A stretch of 64,000 nucleotides of DNA from contig NZ_JARZZP010000007.1 in assembly GCF_029948085.1 (NCBI RefSeq), forward strand, positions 49,646 to 113,645, read 5' to 3'. The stretch is from Streptococcus taonis. GTDB taxonomy: Bacteria > Bacillota > Bacilli > Lactobacillales > Streptococcaceae. The position numbers and the translations under genes were made by a program. A model generated the notes under the pieces. It searched no databases and was not told where the DNA came from. It saw only the letters and a list, made by a program, of their open reading frames with translations. The number at the start of each line of letters is the position of its first letter. Within the stretch, counting starts at the first letter, position 1. Positions 19,509 to 37,980 of the stretch are shown here, piece after piece.

Positions 19509-20434
19509 TGTCTACAATTAGTAATGAAAAATTTCAGTTTGTAAAACGTGATGATTATGCCTCTGAAGCAATTGATGCTCCTGCCTACTCATACTGGGGT
19601 TCTGTCTTTAGACAGTTTTTGAAGAAGAAATCAACAGTAATCATGCTAGGTATCTTGATTGCAATTGTTTTGATGAGTTTCATTTACCCAATGTTCTCTG
19701 ATTTTGACTTCAATGATGTAAGTAAGGTAAATGATTTTAGCGCTCGTTACATTAAGCCAAATGCTGAGCATTGGTTTGGTACAGATAGTAATGGTAAATC
19801 TCTCTTTGACGGTGTCTGGTTTGGAGCTCGTAACTCTATCTTGATTTCTGTCATTGCGACCTTTGTCAACCTTTTTATCGGTGTTGTTATTGGTGGAATT
19901 TGGGGGATCTCAAAATCAGTTGACCGTATCATGATGGAAGTCTACAACGTTATCAACAATATTCCATCACTTTTGATCGTTATTGTTTTGACTTACTCTA
20001 TCGGTGCAGGTTTCTGGAATTTGATCTTTGCCATGAGTGTAACCACTTGGATTAGTGTTGCCCATTCAATTCGTATCCAAATGTTACGTTACCGTGATTT
20101 AGAGTACAACCTTGCTTCACGTACCTTGGGAACACCAAGTTACAAAATTATTATGAAAAACATTATGCCCCAATTGGTATCTGTTATTGTTACGAGTACG
20201 TCGCAAATGCTTCCATCTTTTATCTCATATGAAGCTTTCCTATCATTCTTTGGACTTGGCTTGCCAATCACAGTACCAAGTTTGGGACGTTTGATTTCAG
20301 ATTATTCTCAGAACGTAACAACCAATGCATACCTCTTCTGGATTCCATTGACAACTTTGGTCTTGGTATCCTTGTCCCTTTTCGTAGTAGGTCAAAACCT
20401 AGCGGATGCTAGTGATCCACGTACACATAGATAG
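19508..20434 (+). CDS. amiD: Oligopeptide ABC transporter permease AmiD
   Basis: This 308-residue DppC/OppC-type permease has an N-terminal cytoplasmic stretch, six membrane segments and an EAA loop ([19 protein letters not shown]). It pairs with AmiC to form the channel. It is preceded by the SD AAAGGAGG inside amiC. Confidence 0.94.
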   Translation: MSTISNEKFQFVKRDDYASEAIDAPAYSYWGSVFRQFLKKKSTVIMLGILIAIVLMSFIYPMFSDFDFNDVSKVNDFSARYIKPNAEHWFGTDSNGKSLFDGVWFGARNSILISVIATFVNLFIGVVIGGIWGISKSVDRIMMEVYNVINNIPSLLIVIVLTYSIGAGFWNLIFAMSVTTWISVAHSIRIQMLRYRDLEYNLASRTLGTPSYKIIMKNIMPQLVSVIVTSTSQMLPSFISYEAFLSFFGLGLPITVPSLGRLISDYSQNVTTNAYLFWIPLTTLVLVSLSLFVVGQNLADASDPRTHR

Positions 20435-20442
20435 GAGTAGAA

Positions 20443-21510
20443 ATGACAAAAGAAAAAAATGTAATTTTGACTGCTCAAGATATTGTCGTGGAATTTGATG
20501 TTCGTGACAAGATTTTGACAGCTATTCGAGGTGTCTCCATTGATCTGATCGAGGGAGAGGTTCTCGCTTTAGTTGGAGAGTCAGGTTCAGGTAAATCAGT
20601 TTTGACAAAAACATTCACAGGAATGTTGGAAGAAAATGGTCGTATTGCACAAGGTAGTATTAATTACCGTGGGCAAGATTTGACAGCTTTATCTTCTCAT
20701 AAAGATTGGGAAAGTATTCGTGGTGCGAAGATTGCAACTATCTTCCAAGATCCAATGACCAGTCTAGACCCAATCAAGACAATCGGAAGTCAAATCACAG
20801 AAGTTATTGTTAAACACCAAGGCAAGACTGCGCAAGAAGCTAAAGAATTGGCTATCGACTATATGAATAAAGTTGGTATTCCAGATTCTGAGAAACGTTT
20901 TGACGAGTATCCTTTCCAATATTCTGGGGGAATGCGTCAACGTATCGTTATCGCGATTGCTCTTGCTTGTCGTCCAGACATTCTTATCTGTGATGAGCCG
21001 ACAACAGCTCTTGACGTGACCATCCAAGCACAGATTATTGATTTGTTGAAGTCACTTCAACACGAATACCACTTTACAACAATCTTTATCACCCATGACC
21101 TAGGTGTCGTAGCAAGTATCGCTGATAAAGTTGCAGTTATGTATGCTGGTGAAATCGTCGAGTATGGTACTGTTGAAGAAATCTTCTACGACCCACGTCA
21201 TCCATATACATGGAGCCTCTTGTCAAGCTTGCCTCAACTTGCGGATGACAAAGGTGAATTGTACTCAATCCCTGGAACACCTCCATCGCTTTATACTGAA
21301 TTGAAGGGAGATGCTTTTGCTCTTCGTTCAGATTATGCTATGAAGATTGACTTCGAGGAAAAAGCACCTCAGTTTGCAGTATCTGATACTCATTGGGCTA
21401 AGACATGGTTGCTTCATGAACAAGCTCCAAAAGTTGAAAAACCATCGGTGATTGCAGATTTACACGACAAGATTCGTGAAAAGATGGGCTTTACACATCT
21501 TGTGGACTAG
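20443..21510 (+). CDS. amiE: Oligopeptide ABC transporter ATPase AmiE
   Basis: The 355-residue ATPase has Walker A GESGSGKS, signature YSGGMRQR, Walker [13 protein letters not shown] and the H-loop THDLG. The C-terminal oligopeptide-transporter extension ([14 protein letters not shown]) is present. It forms the heterodimeric motor with AmiF. Confidence 0.95.
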   Translation: MTKEKNVILTAQDIVVEFDVRDKILTAIRGVSIDLIEGEVLALVGESGSGKSVLTKTFTGMLEENGRIAQGSINYRGQDLTALSSHKDWESIRGAKIATIFQDPMTSLDPIKTIGSQITEVIVKHQGKTAQEAKELAIDYMNKVGIPDSEKRFDEYPFQYSGGMRQRIVIAIALACRPDILICDEPTTALDVTIQAQIIDLLKSLQHEYHFTTIFITHDLGVVASIADKVAVMYAGEIVEYGTVEEIFYDPRHPYTWSLLSSLPQLADDKGELYSIPGTPPSLYTELKGDAFALRSDYAMKIDFEEKAPQFAVSDTHWAKTWLLHEQAPKVEKPSVIADLHDKIREKMGFTHLVD

Positions 21511-21520
21511 GAGGAAGGAA

Positions 21521-22447
21521 ATGTCTGAAAAATTAGTAGAAATTAAAGACTTAGAAATTTCCTTCGGTGAAGGAAGCAAAAAGTTTGTCGCTGTTAAAAA
21601 TGCGAACTTCTTTATCAACAAAGGAGAAACTTTCTCACTTGTTGGAGAGTCTGGTAGTGGTAAGACAACAATTGGTCGTGCTATTATCGGTCTTAATGAT
21701 ACCAGCAAAGGTGATATCATCTTTGAAGGTCAAAAAATTAATGGTAAAAAATCACGTGAACAAGCTTCGGAATTAATCCGTCGTATCCAAATGATTTTCC
21801 AGGACCCTGCTGCAAGTTTGAATGAACGTGCAACGGTTGACTATATCATTTCTGAAGGTCTTTATAACCACCATTTATTTAAAGATGAAGAAGAAAGAAA
21901 AGAAAAAGTTCAAAATATTATTCGTGAAGTGGGACTTTTGGCTGAACATTTGACACGTTACCCACATGAGTTTTCAGGTGGACAACGTCAACGTATCGGG
22001 ATTGCCCGTGCCTTGGTTATGCAACCTGACTTCGTTATTGCGGATGAGCCGATTTCAGCCTTGGACGTTTCAGTACGTGCCCAAGTTTTGAACTTGCTCA
22101 AGAAATTCCAAAAGGAATTAGGCTTGACTTATCTCTTTATCGCCCACGATTTGTCAGTAGTTCGTTTCATCTCTGATCGTATCGCGGTAATTTATAAGGG
22201 TGTCATTGTTGAAGTGGCTGAGACTGAAGAATTGTTTAACAATCCAGTTCATCCATACACGCAAGCACTTCTATCAGCTGTTCCTATTCCAGACCCAATC
22301 TTGGAACGTAAAAAAGTTTTGAAAGTCTATGATCCAGATCAACATGACTATGAAACTGATAAACCTTCTATGGTAGAAATTCGTCCAGGTCACTATGTTT
22401 GGGCAAACCAAGCTGAGTTGGAACGCTATAAAAAAGATTTGAAATAA
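21521..22447 (+). CDS. amiF: Oligopeptide ABC transporter ATPase AmiF
   Basis: The 308-residue ATPase has Walker A GESGSGKT, signature FSGGQRQR, Walker [13 protein letters not shown] and the C-terminal [16 protein letters not shown] extension. The frame is open back to 21452, but the ATG at 21521 has a strong SD (AGGAGGAAGG) and matches the usual length. It is the last gene of amiACDEF and a large hairpin follows. Confidence 0.95.
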   Translation: MSEKLVEIKDLEISFGEGSKKFVAVKNANFFINKGETFSLVGESGSGKTTIGRAIIGLNDTSKGDIIFEGQKINGKKSREQASELIRRIQMIFQDPAASLNERATVDYIISEGLYNHHLFKDEEERKEKVQNIIREVGLLAEHLTRYPHEFSGGQRQRIGIARALVMQPDFVIADEPISALDVSVRAQVLNLLKKFQKELGLTYLFIAHDLSVVRFISDRIAVIYKGVIVEVAETEELFNNPVHPYTQALLSAVPIPDPILERKKVLKVYDPDQHDYETDKPSMVEIRPGHYVWANQAELERYKKDLK

Positions 22448-22448
22448 G

Positions 22449-22500
22449 AAAGAGTTTTGTAATCTTGGTAGAATAATTCTATTAAGGTTATGAAACTTTT
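22449..22500 (+). terminator. Long-stem terminator of the ami operon
   Basis: AGAGTTTTGTAATCTTGGTAGAAT can pair with ATTCTATTAAGGTTATGAAACTTT (several G-U pairs) and is followed by TTTTTATTTTTG. The gap from here to 22885 holds a BOX remnant, a NanR-type motif and a cre site. Confidence 0.8.
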
Positions 22501-22559
22501 TTATTTTTGTAAAAGAACATTAGTTTAAAGATAGACAACTATATACCCGAAAACATGCT

Positions 22560-22665
22560 AATACTCAATGAAAATCAAAGAGCAAACTAGGAAGCTAGCC
22601 GTAGGTTGCTCAAAGCACGGCTTTGAGGTTGCAGATAAAGCTGACCTAGTTTGGATTTGAGTATA
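22560..22665 (-). repeat. Shortened BOX element (reverse orientation)
   Basis: About 106 bp with the boxC part (caatgaaaatc to tagccgtaggttgc) and one boxB-like stem. The boxA side is strongly eroded (AGCTGACCTAGTTTGGATTTGAGTATA). It lies between the ami operon and the sialic-acid locus. Confidence 0.85.
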
Positions 22666-22752
22666 AGCCTAGTCTTCAATGACTCTTGGAGGAGAGAGAA
22701 AAGAAGCTGTTATTCTTTGAAAGTGTATTGAATTTATACAGAATGGAATGGA

Positions 22753-22766
22753 TAAAACTACTTTCA
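22753..22766 (+). promoter_or_regulatory. Candidate NanR operator before the CE7 esterase
   Basis: TAAAACTACTTTCA matches 13 of 14 bases of the palindrome TGAAACTACTTTCA found perfectly before nanE and nanL. Assignment to NanR is inference from its distribution. Confidence 0.5.
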
Positions 22767-22852
22767 GATAAGCTTTTATGAATCTTCAAAATTAAAATCA
22801 CTTTCTATTTAAAATATCAGTCTTGCATTGCCTTCCTTTATGTGCTAGAGTT

Positions 22853-22868
22853 ATGGTAACGTTTACAA
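22853..22868 (+). promoter_or_regulatory. Candidate cre site before the CE7 esterase
   Basis: ATGGTAACGTTTACAA fits the CcpA consensus WTGNAANCGNWNNCAW with one mismatch. It lies 17 bp before the start codon and overlaps the leader, so CcpA would block initiation or elongation. Confidence 0.6.
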
Positions 22869-22884
22869 AATTAAGGAGGGTTTT

Positions 22885-23868
22885 ATGAGAAATTCAGCAC
22901 TAATAGAAGAAATGAAAACTTACAGAGGTCGAGATGAAGTTCCGCAAGACTTTGACGATTTTTGGGATGGGGAAATAGAGAAGGTTTCGGTCTTGCCAGA
23001 TTACCAACTAGAAGAACGTGATTTTCATATTCCAAATGTGAAGTGTTATGAGCTAACTTTTAAGGGCACTCGGGAAGGTCTTGTTTATGCGCGTGTGGTC
23101 TTACCAAAATCTGAACATAAAGTACCAGTTATTTTTCACTTCCATGGCTATATGGGACGTTGCTGGGATTGGGCAGATATGTTGGCCTTTACAGTCGCTG
23201 GTTATGGCGTTGTATCTATGGATGTCCGTGGTCAGTCTGGTTACTCACAAGATGGCTTGCGCTCGCCACTCGGAAATACTGTTAAGGGCCAAATCATTCG
23301 TGGTGCAGTAGAAGGAAAAGAGCAACTCTTCTATAAGGATGTTTATCTTGATATTTATCAATTAGTTGAGATTGTAGCTAGCTTCCCACAAGTGGATGAA
23401 GGCCAATTAGCAAGCTATGGAGCTTCTCAAGGAGGAGCGCTGGCTCTAGTGGCTGCGGGGTTAAATCCACGGATTAAGCGAACCGTAGCTATTTATCCAT
23501 TCTTATCAGACTTTAGACGAGTGCTAGAGATTGGAAATACCAGCGAAGCCTATGATGAGCTTTTTCGTTACTTTAAGTTCCATGATCCATTCCATGAGAC
23601 AGAAGAGCAGATTATGGAAACACTTAGCTATATCGATGTAAAAAATCTTGCCCATCGTATTAAGGGGGAAGTTCGGATGATTACTGGACTTGATGACGAT
23701 GTCTGCTATCCAATCACTCAGTTTGCTATTTACAACCGTTTGACTTGTGAAAAGAGTTATCGTATCATGCCTGAATATGCTCACGAAGCCATGAATGTTC
23801 ATGTCAATGATCAAGTTTACAACTGGTTGTGTGGTAGTGAGATCCCCTTTACCTATCTTGGTCACTAA
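22885..23868 (+). CDS. CE7 family acetyl esterase (acetyl xylan esterase / cephalosporin-C deacetylase)
   Basis: This 327-residue alpha/beta hydrolase has the nucleophile motif YGASQGG (S181), RGQSGYSQDG and the His in EYAHEAMN. These match carbohydrate esterase family 7. The pneumococcal orthologue lies next to nanA. The likely role, inferred from place and regulation, is removing O-acetyl groups from sugars released from host glycans. There is no signal peptide, so it acts in the cytoplasm. The SD is TAAGGAGG. Confidence 0.88.
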   Translation: MRNSALIEEMKTYRGRDEVPQDFDDFWDGEIEKVSVLPDYQLEERDFHIPNVKCYELTFKGTREGLVYARVVLPKSEHKVPVIFHFHGYMGRCWDWADMLAFTVAGYGVVSMDVRGQSGYSQDGLRSPLGNTVKGQIIRGAVEGKEQLFYKDVYLDIYQLVEIVASFPQVDEGQLASYGASQGGALALVAAGLNPRIKRTVAIYPFLSDFRRVLEIGNTSEAYDELFRYFKFHDPFHETEEQIMETLSYIDVKNLAHRIKGEVRMITGLDDDVCYPITQFAIYNRLTCEKSYRIMPEYAHEAMNVHVNDQVYNWLCGSEIPFTYLGH

Positions 23869-23884
23869 AAATTGAAAAAAAGCT

Positions 23885-23915
23885 CTGTAGTTTCGAATGA
23901 ACTACAGTCTTTTCT
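23885..23915 (+). terminator. Terminator after the CE7 esterase
   Basis: CTGTAGTT pairs with AACTACAG across a 7-nt loop and is followed by TCTTTTCTTT. Confidence 0.82.
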
Positions 23916-23934
23916 TTATGTGACTCAGATAATG

Positions 23935-23948
23935 AGAAAGTAGTTTCA
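23935..23948 (-). promoter_or_regulatory. Candidate NanR operator before sialidase 1
   Basis: AGAAAGTAGTTTCA is the complement of the nanE/nanL palindrome with one mismatch. A partial second copy (TGAAAGTAGAATCT) follows at 23975-23988 and is also present before sialidase 2, near 29070. Confidence 0.6.
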
Positions 23949-24027
23949 GGTAGTTTGAAACTTCTAAATATCTTTGAAAGTAGAATCTATTATGGATTAT
24001 AAAGTCTAAAATTTAGAATATTTATTA

Positions 24028-24033
24028 TATAAT
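24028..24033 (+). promoter_or_regulatory. Putative -10 box of sialidase 1
   Basis: TATAAT lies within TTATTATATAATATGG. If used, the mRNA has an unusually long 5' leader of about 195 nt. No good -35 hexamer is visible, which is consistent with activator dependence. The same block occurs before sialidase 2. Confidence 0.45.
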
Positions 24034-24198
24034 ATGGTTAAGATAAAAAGTGAAAGGAGTATAGCTAGTTGCGAATCTTTTAACTTGGAATTTATAAAAG
24101 AGCAACAGCATTTCATTTACAAAGAATGGCAATTCCATTCAATAATACAGTTTCTTATTTGCAGCTAGTCTGAAAGGCTAAAAATTTTAAGCAAAAAA

Positions 24199-24209
24199 GA
24201 AAGCGCTTT
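24199..24209 (+). promoter_or_regulatory. cre-like palindrome in the sialidase 1 leader
   Basis: GAAAGCGCTTT, a perfect palindromic cre core, stands about 28 bp before the ATG. It lies inside a block that is nearly identical upstream of sialidase 2 (CTAAAAATTTTAAGC...). Confidence 0.55.
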
Positions 24210-24218
24210 ATTTTTTAA

Positions 24219-28691
<4,473 letters not shown>

Positions 28692-28739
28692 AATAGTTAA
28701 AATCAACGAAATTCATAGAGAAATTTGATCTTATATTAG

Positions 28740-28776
28740 AAAGGGTCGTGACTAGAACTAGTTACGGCCTTTTTGA
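28740..28776 (+). terminator. Terminator after sialidase 1
   Basis: AAAGGGTCGTGACTAG pairs with CTAGTTACGGCCTTT and is followed by TT. The same hairpin follows sialidase 2 (32983-33019). Confidence 0.85.
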
Positions 28777-28804
28777 TCTAGATAAATCAGGAGTCAAATA
28801 GTTA

Positions 28805-28955
28805 ATACTCTTCGAAAATCTCTTCAAACCACGTCAGCTTCGCCTTACCGTATATGTGTTACTGACTTCGTCAGTTCTATCCACAACCTCAAAACTGTGT
28901 TTTGAGCAACCTGCGGCTAGCTTCCTAGTTTGCTCTTTGATTTTCATTGAGTATA
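28805..28955 (+). repeat. BOX element (forward orientation)
   Basis: About 151 bp in A-B-C order: ATACTCTTCGAAAATC ... CACGTCAGC, one boxB stem (CAACCTCAAAACTGTGTTTTG) and CGGCTAGCTTCCTAG ... CATTGAGTAT. It lies downstream of the sialidase 1 terminator. The rest of the 28691-29314 gap is the sialidase 2 promoter region. Confidence 0.92.
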
Positions 28956-29030
28956 AGTTTGAGATAAAGTTCATTAAAAAAACGATTCAACCGAATGAAG
29001 CAATTTTATGTTAGAAAAATCCAAAGCACC

Positions 29031-29044
29031 CGAAAGTAGTTTCA
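29031..29044 (-). promoter_or_regulatory. Candidate NanR operator before sialidase 2
   Basis: CGAAAGTAGTTTCA is the complement of the palindrome at nanE/nanL with one mismatch. Confidence 0.6.
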
Positions 29045-29256
29045 AATGTCTGAGTTTATGTTTTAAAAACTGAAAGTATAATCTGTTCTATCTCAATCTC
29101 TCTTAAAAGGGGAGGATTTATTATATAATGAGAATAAGATAAAATTTGAAAGGAGTAGGAGACTCTAGTTAACGATGGGTCGTTAAGTGAGAGAAAATTT
29201 GAAAGAGCGAGTGTAACCATTCGTGAAAAAGTAATTTTTGTCATTTAGTCAGATGA

Positions 29257-32826
<3,570 letters not shown>

Positions 32827-32870
32827 TCAAATCGTTAAAATTGAAGGTTTCCTTAGTGAAACTAAATCTT

Positions 32871-32975
32871 ATACTCAATGAAAATCAAAGAGCAAACTAG
32901 GAAGCTAGCCGCAGGTTGTACTTGAGTACGGCAAGGGGACGCTGACGTGGTTTGAATTTGATTTTCGAAGAGTAT
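32871..32975 (-). repeat. BOX element lacking boxB (reverse orientation)
   Basis: About 105 bp of boxC and boxA only, read on the minus strand. It sits between the sialidase 2 stop codon and that gene's terminator. The equivalent site after sialidase 1 is empty. Confidence 0.9.
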
Positions 32976-32982
32976 TAGTTAG

Positions 32983-33019
32983 AAAGGGTCGTAACGAAAA
33001 TTAGTTACGGCCTTTTTCT
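32983..33019 (+). terminator. Terminator after sialidase 2, displaced by a BOX element
   Basis: AAAGGGTCGTAAC...GTTACGGCCTTT is followed by TTC, the same hairpin as after sialidase 1. The 32826-33214 gap otherwise holds the nanE operator and cre sites. Confidence 0.82.
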
Positions 33020-33074
33020 TTAAAAAAGGGCTGGTTTTAAGATTTAAGAGGTGTTGGGATAGATGTTAGATCCC

Positions 33075-33088
33075 TGAAACTACTTTCA
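33075..33088 (+). promoter_or_regulatory. Candidate NanR operator before nanE
   Basis: TGAAACTACTTTCA has palindromic arms TGAAA/TTTCA. The identical 14 bp occur before nanL, and near-identical copies occur before the esterase and both sialidases. Confidence 0.68.
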
Positions 33089-33144
33089 GAAGAAACTGTT
33101 GCATAAAATTGTTTTGAAACTCCAATCTATTCTAGCACAAGTTG

Positions 33145-33160
33145 TTGAAAGCGCTTTAAT
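33145..33160 (+). promoter_or_regulatory. Candidate cre site before nanE
   Basis: TTGAAAGCGCTTTAAT matches the cre consensus with one mismatch. It starts exactly 70 bp after the start of the NanR-type motif. Confidence 0.62.
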
Positions 33161-33213
33161 AATAAGCTATAATAGTCACATAAACACAAAGGAAAAGAAA
33201 AGGAGGAAAGTAG

Positions 33214-33912
33214 ATGCCACAAATTAGTAAAGAAGCCTTGATTGAACAAATCAAAGATGGAATCATCGTTTCTTGTCAGGCACTTCCTCATGAACCGCTC
33301 TACACAGAAGCGGGAGGAGTTATCCCCTTGTTGGTGAAAGCAGCTGAACAAGGTGGTGCAGTCGGTATCCGAGCAAACAGTGTTCGAGATATCAAGGAAA
33401 TTAAAGAGGTCACTAAACTTCCGATTATCGGGATTATCAAGCGGGACTATCCACCGCAAGAACCATTCATTACTGCTACAATGAAGGAAGTGGATGAACT
33501 AGCGGCTCTTGACATCGAAGTCATTGCTCTTGACTGTACCAAGCGTGAACGTCATGATGGCTTGGAGATCCAAGAATTTATCCGTCAGATCAAAGAAAAA
33601 TATCCAAATCAACTCTTGATGGCTGACACAAGTACCTTTGAGGAAGGTCTAACAGCAGTTGAAGCGGGAATTGACTTTGTCGGAACAACCTTATCAGGTT
33701 ACACTTCTTACAGTCCAAAAGTGGATGGCCCAGACTTTGAACTCATCAAGAAACTCTGTGATGCAGGGGTGGACGTCATCGCTGAAGGAAAAATTCACAC
33801 ACCAGAACAAGCTAAGCAAATCCTAGGTTACGGAGTGCGAGGTATCGTAGTTGGTGGCGCTATTACTAGACCAAAAGAGATTACGGAACGATTTGTTGCG
33901 GGTCTTAAATAA
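33214..33912 (+). CDS. nanE: N-acetylmannosamine-6-phosphate 2-epimerase
   Basis: This 232-residue TIM-barrel protein of the NanE family has [27 protein letters not shown] and the C-terminal phosphate-binding [19 protein letters not shown]. It converts ManNAc-6-P to GlcNAc-6-P, the last dedicated step of sialic-acid catabolism. The SD is AAGGAGG. It leads the satABC cluster, with a further cre site before satA. Confidence 0.94.
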   Translation: MPQISKEALIEQIKDGIIVSCQALPHEPLYTEAGGVIPLLVKAAEQGGAVGIRANSVRDIKEIKEVTKLPIIGIIKRDYPPQEPFITATMKEVDELAALDIEVIALDCTKRERHDGLEIQEFIRQIKEKYPNQLLMADTSTFEEGLTAVEAGIDFVGTTLSGYTSYSPKVDGPDFELIKKLCDAGVDVIAEGKIHTPEQAKQILGYGVRGIVVGGAITRPKEITERFVAGLK

Positions 33913-33942
33913 CACAATATAAAAAACGAGGAGAGTGGTTGA

Positions 33943-35352
<1,410 letters not shown>

Positions 35353-35372
35353 TAAGCCCTAAATAAAAACTG

Positions 35373-35424
35373 AGTTCCCCCCTTTTCCCTGAGCATATCT
35401 GTGTATGAAAAGGGGGACTTTTGT
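35373..35424 (+). terminator. Attenuating hairpin between satA and satB
   Basis: AGTTCCCCCCTTTTC pairs with GAAAAGGGGGACTT (one bulge) and is followed by TTGTTTG. It would favour binding-protein expression over permeases. Confidence 0.8.
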
Positions 35425-35564
35425 TTGAAATAGAAGCAACTGACAGGTCAAAATTAAAATGAAGTTTTTACATTGACGAATCTTAGAAAAATTTCATTTT
35501 GATTTTAGATCAGGGTCAGATAACAGTCAAAAAAACAAAACTATGTGAAAGTGAGGTGCCAACT

Positions 35565-36452
35565 GTGAAAATCAATAAAATTCGCATGCGGGAAACTATT
35601 ATTTCCTACGCATTCCTAGCACCAGTATTAATCTTCTTTACCGTCTTCGTTTTAGCTCCAATGATCATGGGCTTCATCACAAGTTTCTTCAACTATTCGA
35701 TGACTAGCTTTGAGTTTGTGGGCTTGGACAACTACATTCGTATGTTTAAAGACCCTGTGTTTACAAAATCTTTGATTAATACCGTAATCTTGGTTATCGG
35801 GTCTGTACCAGTCGTTGTACTCTTCTCGCTCTTTGTAGCATCACAAACTTACCAACAAAATGCCATCGCTAGATCTTTCTACCGTTTCGTCTTCTTCCTT
35901 CCTGTAGTAACAGGTAGTGTTGCCGTAACAGTAGTATGGAAATGGATCTACGATCCACTATCAGGTATTTTGAACTTCGTGCTTAAGTCAAGCCACATCA
36001 TCAGCCAAAACATTTCTTGGTTGGGAGATAAAAACTGGGCTTTGATGGCGATTATGATTATCCTTTTGACAACATCAGTTGGTCAACCAATCATTCTCTA
36101 CATCGCTGCAATGGGTAATATTGATAACTCACTTGTAGAGGCGGCTCGTGTTGACGGTGCGACTGAGTTCCAAGTATTCTGGAAGATTAAATGGCCAAGC
36201 CTTCTTCCAACAACTCTTTATATTGCAATCATTACAACCATCAACTCATTCCAATGTTTCGCCTTGATTCAGTTGTTGACATCTGGTGGTCCAAACTACT
36301 CAACAAGTACACTTATGTACTACCTCTACGAAAAAGCCTTCCAATTGACTGAATATGGCTATGCCAATACTATTGGTGTATTCTTGGCAGTTATGATTGC
36401 CCTTGTCAGCTTCGCTCAATTCAAGATCCTCGGAAACGACGTAGAATACTAA
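35565..36452 (+). CDS. satB: Sialic-acid ABC transporter permease SatB
   Basis: About 295 residues with six membrane segments and the EAA loop EAARVDGATEFQVFWKIKWP. It is MalF/UgpA-like. The frame is open from 35499, but a GTG at 35565 has GAGG 8 nt upstream and gives the usual permease length, so it is preferred. An ATG at 35586 is a second option. Confidence 0.9.
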   Translation: MKINKIRMRETIISYAFLAPVLIFFTVFVLAPMIMGFITSFFNYSMTSFEFVGLDNYIRMFKDPVFTKSLINTVILVIGSVPVVVLFSLFVASQTYQQNAIARSFYRFVFFLPVVTGSVAVTVVWKWIYDPLSGILNFVLKSSHIISQNISWLGDKNWALMAIMIILLTTSVGQPIILYIAAMGNIDNSLVEAARVDGATEFQVFWKIKWPSLLPTTLYIAIITTINSFQCFALIQLLTSGGPNYSTSTLMYYLYEKAFQLTEYGYANTIGVFLAVMIALVSFAQFKILGNDVEY

Positions 36453-36467
36453 GGAAAGGAGACAGCT

Positions 36468-37307
36468 ATGCAATCTACACAAAAGAAACCTTTAACAGCC
36501 TTTACTGTTATTTCAACAATCATTTTGCTCTTGTTGACTGTACTCTTTATCTTCCCATTCTACTGGATCTTGACAGGTGCATTCAAATCACAACCAGATA
36601 CCATTATGATTCCACCACAATGGTTCCCTAAAGCTCCAACAATGGAGAACTTCCAACAATTGATGGTGCAAAACCCAGCCTTGCAATGGATGTGGAACTC
36701 AGTATTCATTTCTTTGGTAACCATGTTCTTGGTTTGTGCAACCTCTTCACTAGCAGGTTATGTATTGGCTAAGAAACGTTTCTATGGACAACGCATTCTC
36801 TTTGCAATCTTTATCGCTGCCATGGCTCTTCCAAAACAAGTTGTCCTTGTACCATTGGTACGTATCGTCAACTTCATGGGAATCCATGACACTCTTTGGG
36901 CAGTTATCTTGCCTTTAATCGGATGGCCATTCGGGGTCTTCCTTATGAAACAGTTCAGTGAAAACATTCCTACAGAATTGCTCGAATCTGCTAAAATCGA
37001 TGGATGTGGTGAGATTCGTACTTTCTGGAGCGTAGCCTTCCCTATTGTAAAACCAGGATTTGCAGCTCTTGCAATCTTCACTTTCATCAATACTTGGAAT
37101 GACTACTTCATGCAATTGGTAATGTTGACTTCACGTCAAAACTTGACCATCTCACTCGGGGTTGCGACTATGCAGGCCGAGATGGCAACCAACTATGGTT
37201 TGATCATGGCAGGTGCTGCCCTTGCAGCTGTGCCAATCGTAACAGTCTTCCTTGTCTTCCAAAAATCCTTTACTCAAGGGATTACTATGGGAGCTGTCAA
37301 AGGATAG
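36468..37307 (+). CDS. satC: Sialic-acid ABC transporter permease SatC
   Basis: This 279-residue MalG-type permease has EAA loop ESAKIDGCGEIRTFWSVAFP and C-terminal QKSFTQGITMGAVKG. It forms the channel with SatB. The SD GGAAAGGAG lies in the 15-bp gap after satB. Confidence 0.92.
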   Translation: MQSTQKKPLTAFTVISTIILLLLTVLFIFPFYWILTGAFKSQPDTIMIPPQWFPKAPTMENFQQLMVQNPALQWMWNSVFISLVTMFLVCATSSLAGYVLAKKRFYGQRILFAIFIAAMALPKQVVLVPLVRIVNFMGIHDTLWAVILPLIGWPFGVFLMKQFSENIPTELLESAKIDGCGEIRTFWSVAFPIVKPGFAALAIFTFINTWNDYFMQLVMLTSRQNLTISLGVATMQAEMATNYGLIMAGAALAAVPIVTVFLVFQKSFTQGITMGAVKG

Positions 37308-37389
37308 TCCTCTGCGAAAATTGAATATAGTAGAATCTGTTTATCAGTATGCAGCAGTATAGTTGATAGACTAAGAGAATACAGGATAT

Positions 37390-37449
37390 ATAAGTGTCTA
37401 CAAAATGGAGAGGAGTTGCTTACTTCATGAAGTTTTGTTAGACACTTAT
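37390..37449 (+). repeat. Long inverted repeat between satC and the yhcH-like gene
   Basis: ATAAGTGTCTACAAAA pairs with TTTTG(T)TAGACACTTAT: 16 bp with one bulged T and a 27-nt loop. It lacks a T-run, so it is not a standard terminator. It could stabilise or process the mRNA. Confidence 0.75.
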
Positions 37450-37507
37450 AAACTTACTGGCTAGACATCGTATGTCTGAAGGTAACAATCAGGTAAAGGA
37501 AATTACT

Positions 37508-37960
37508 ATGATTTTTGATGATTTAAAAAACATTAGCTTTTACAAGGGAATTCATCCTAATCTAGATAAGGCTATTGATTATCTCTATGAGCATCGTAAG
37601 GATAGCTTTGAATTAGGCAAATACGAGATTGATGGGGATAAAGTCTTTCTAGTTGTACAGGAAAATGTTCTCAACCAAGATGAAAATGATCGCTTTGAGC
37701 ATCATAAAAACTATGCAGATTTGCATTTGTTAGTTGAAGGACATGAGTATTCTAGTTACGGTTCTCGTGTAAAAGACGAGGCTGTAGCCTTTGATGAAGC
37801 CAGTGATATTGGCTTTGTCCATTGTCACGAACACTACCCACTTTTGTTGGGTTATCACAATTTTGCAATCTTCTTCCCAGGTGAACCTCATCAACCTAAT
37901 GGTTATGCAGGTATGGAAGATAAAGTTCGCAAATACTTATTTAAAATTTTAATCGATTAG
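37508..37960 (+). CDS. YhcH/YjgK/YiaL family protein (NanQ-like, sialic-acid anomerase candidate)
   Basis: About 150 residues of the cupin-like DUF386 family (EIDGDKVFLVVQENVL, FEHHKNYADLHLLVEG, FFPGEPHQPNG). The E. coli member NanQ speeds conversion between sialic-acid anomers, and pneumococcal loci carry it beside satABC. The start at 37508 (SD AAAGGA) is preferred to 37472. Confidence 0.82.
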   Translation: MIFDDLKNISFYKGIHPNLDKAIDYLYEHRKDSFELGKYEIDGDKVFLVVQENVLNQDENDRFEHHKNYADLHLLVEGHEYSSYGSRVKDEAVAFDEASDIGFVHCHEHYPLLLGYHNFAIFFPGEPHQPNGYAGMEDKVRKYLFKILID

Positions 37961-37980
37961 TCAGTTAGGAGGAGCAAACA

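Noticed and set aside
24199..24216. GAAAGCGCTTTATTTTTT read as a terminator
   Set aside because: The palindrome has no room for a hairpin loop and the same core occurs as a cre-type operator at four places, so an operator is the better reading.
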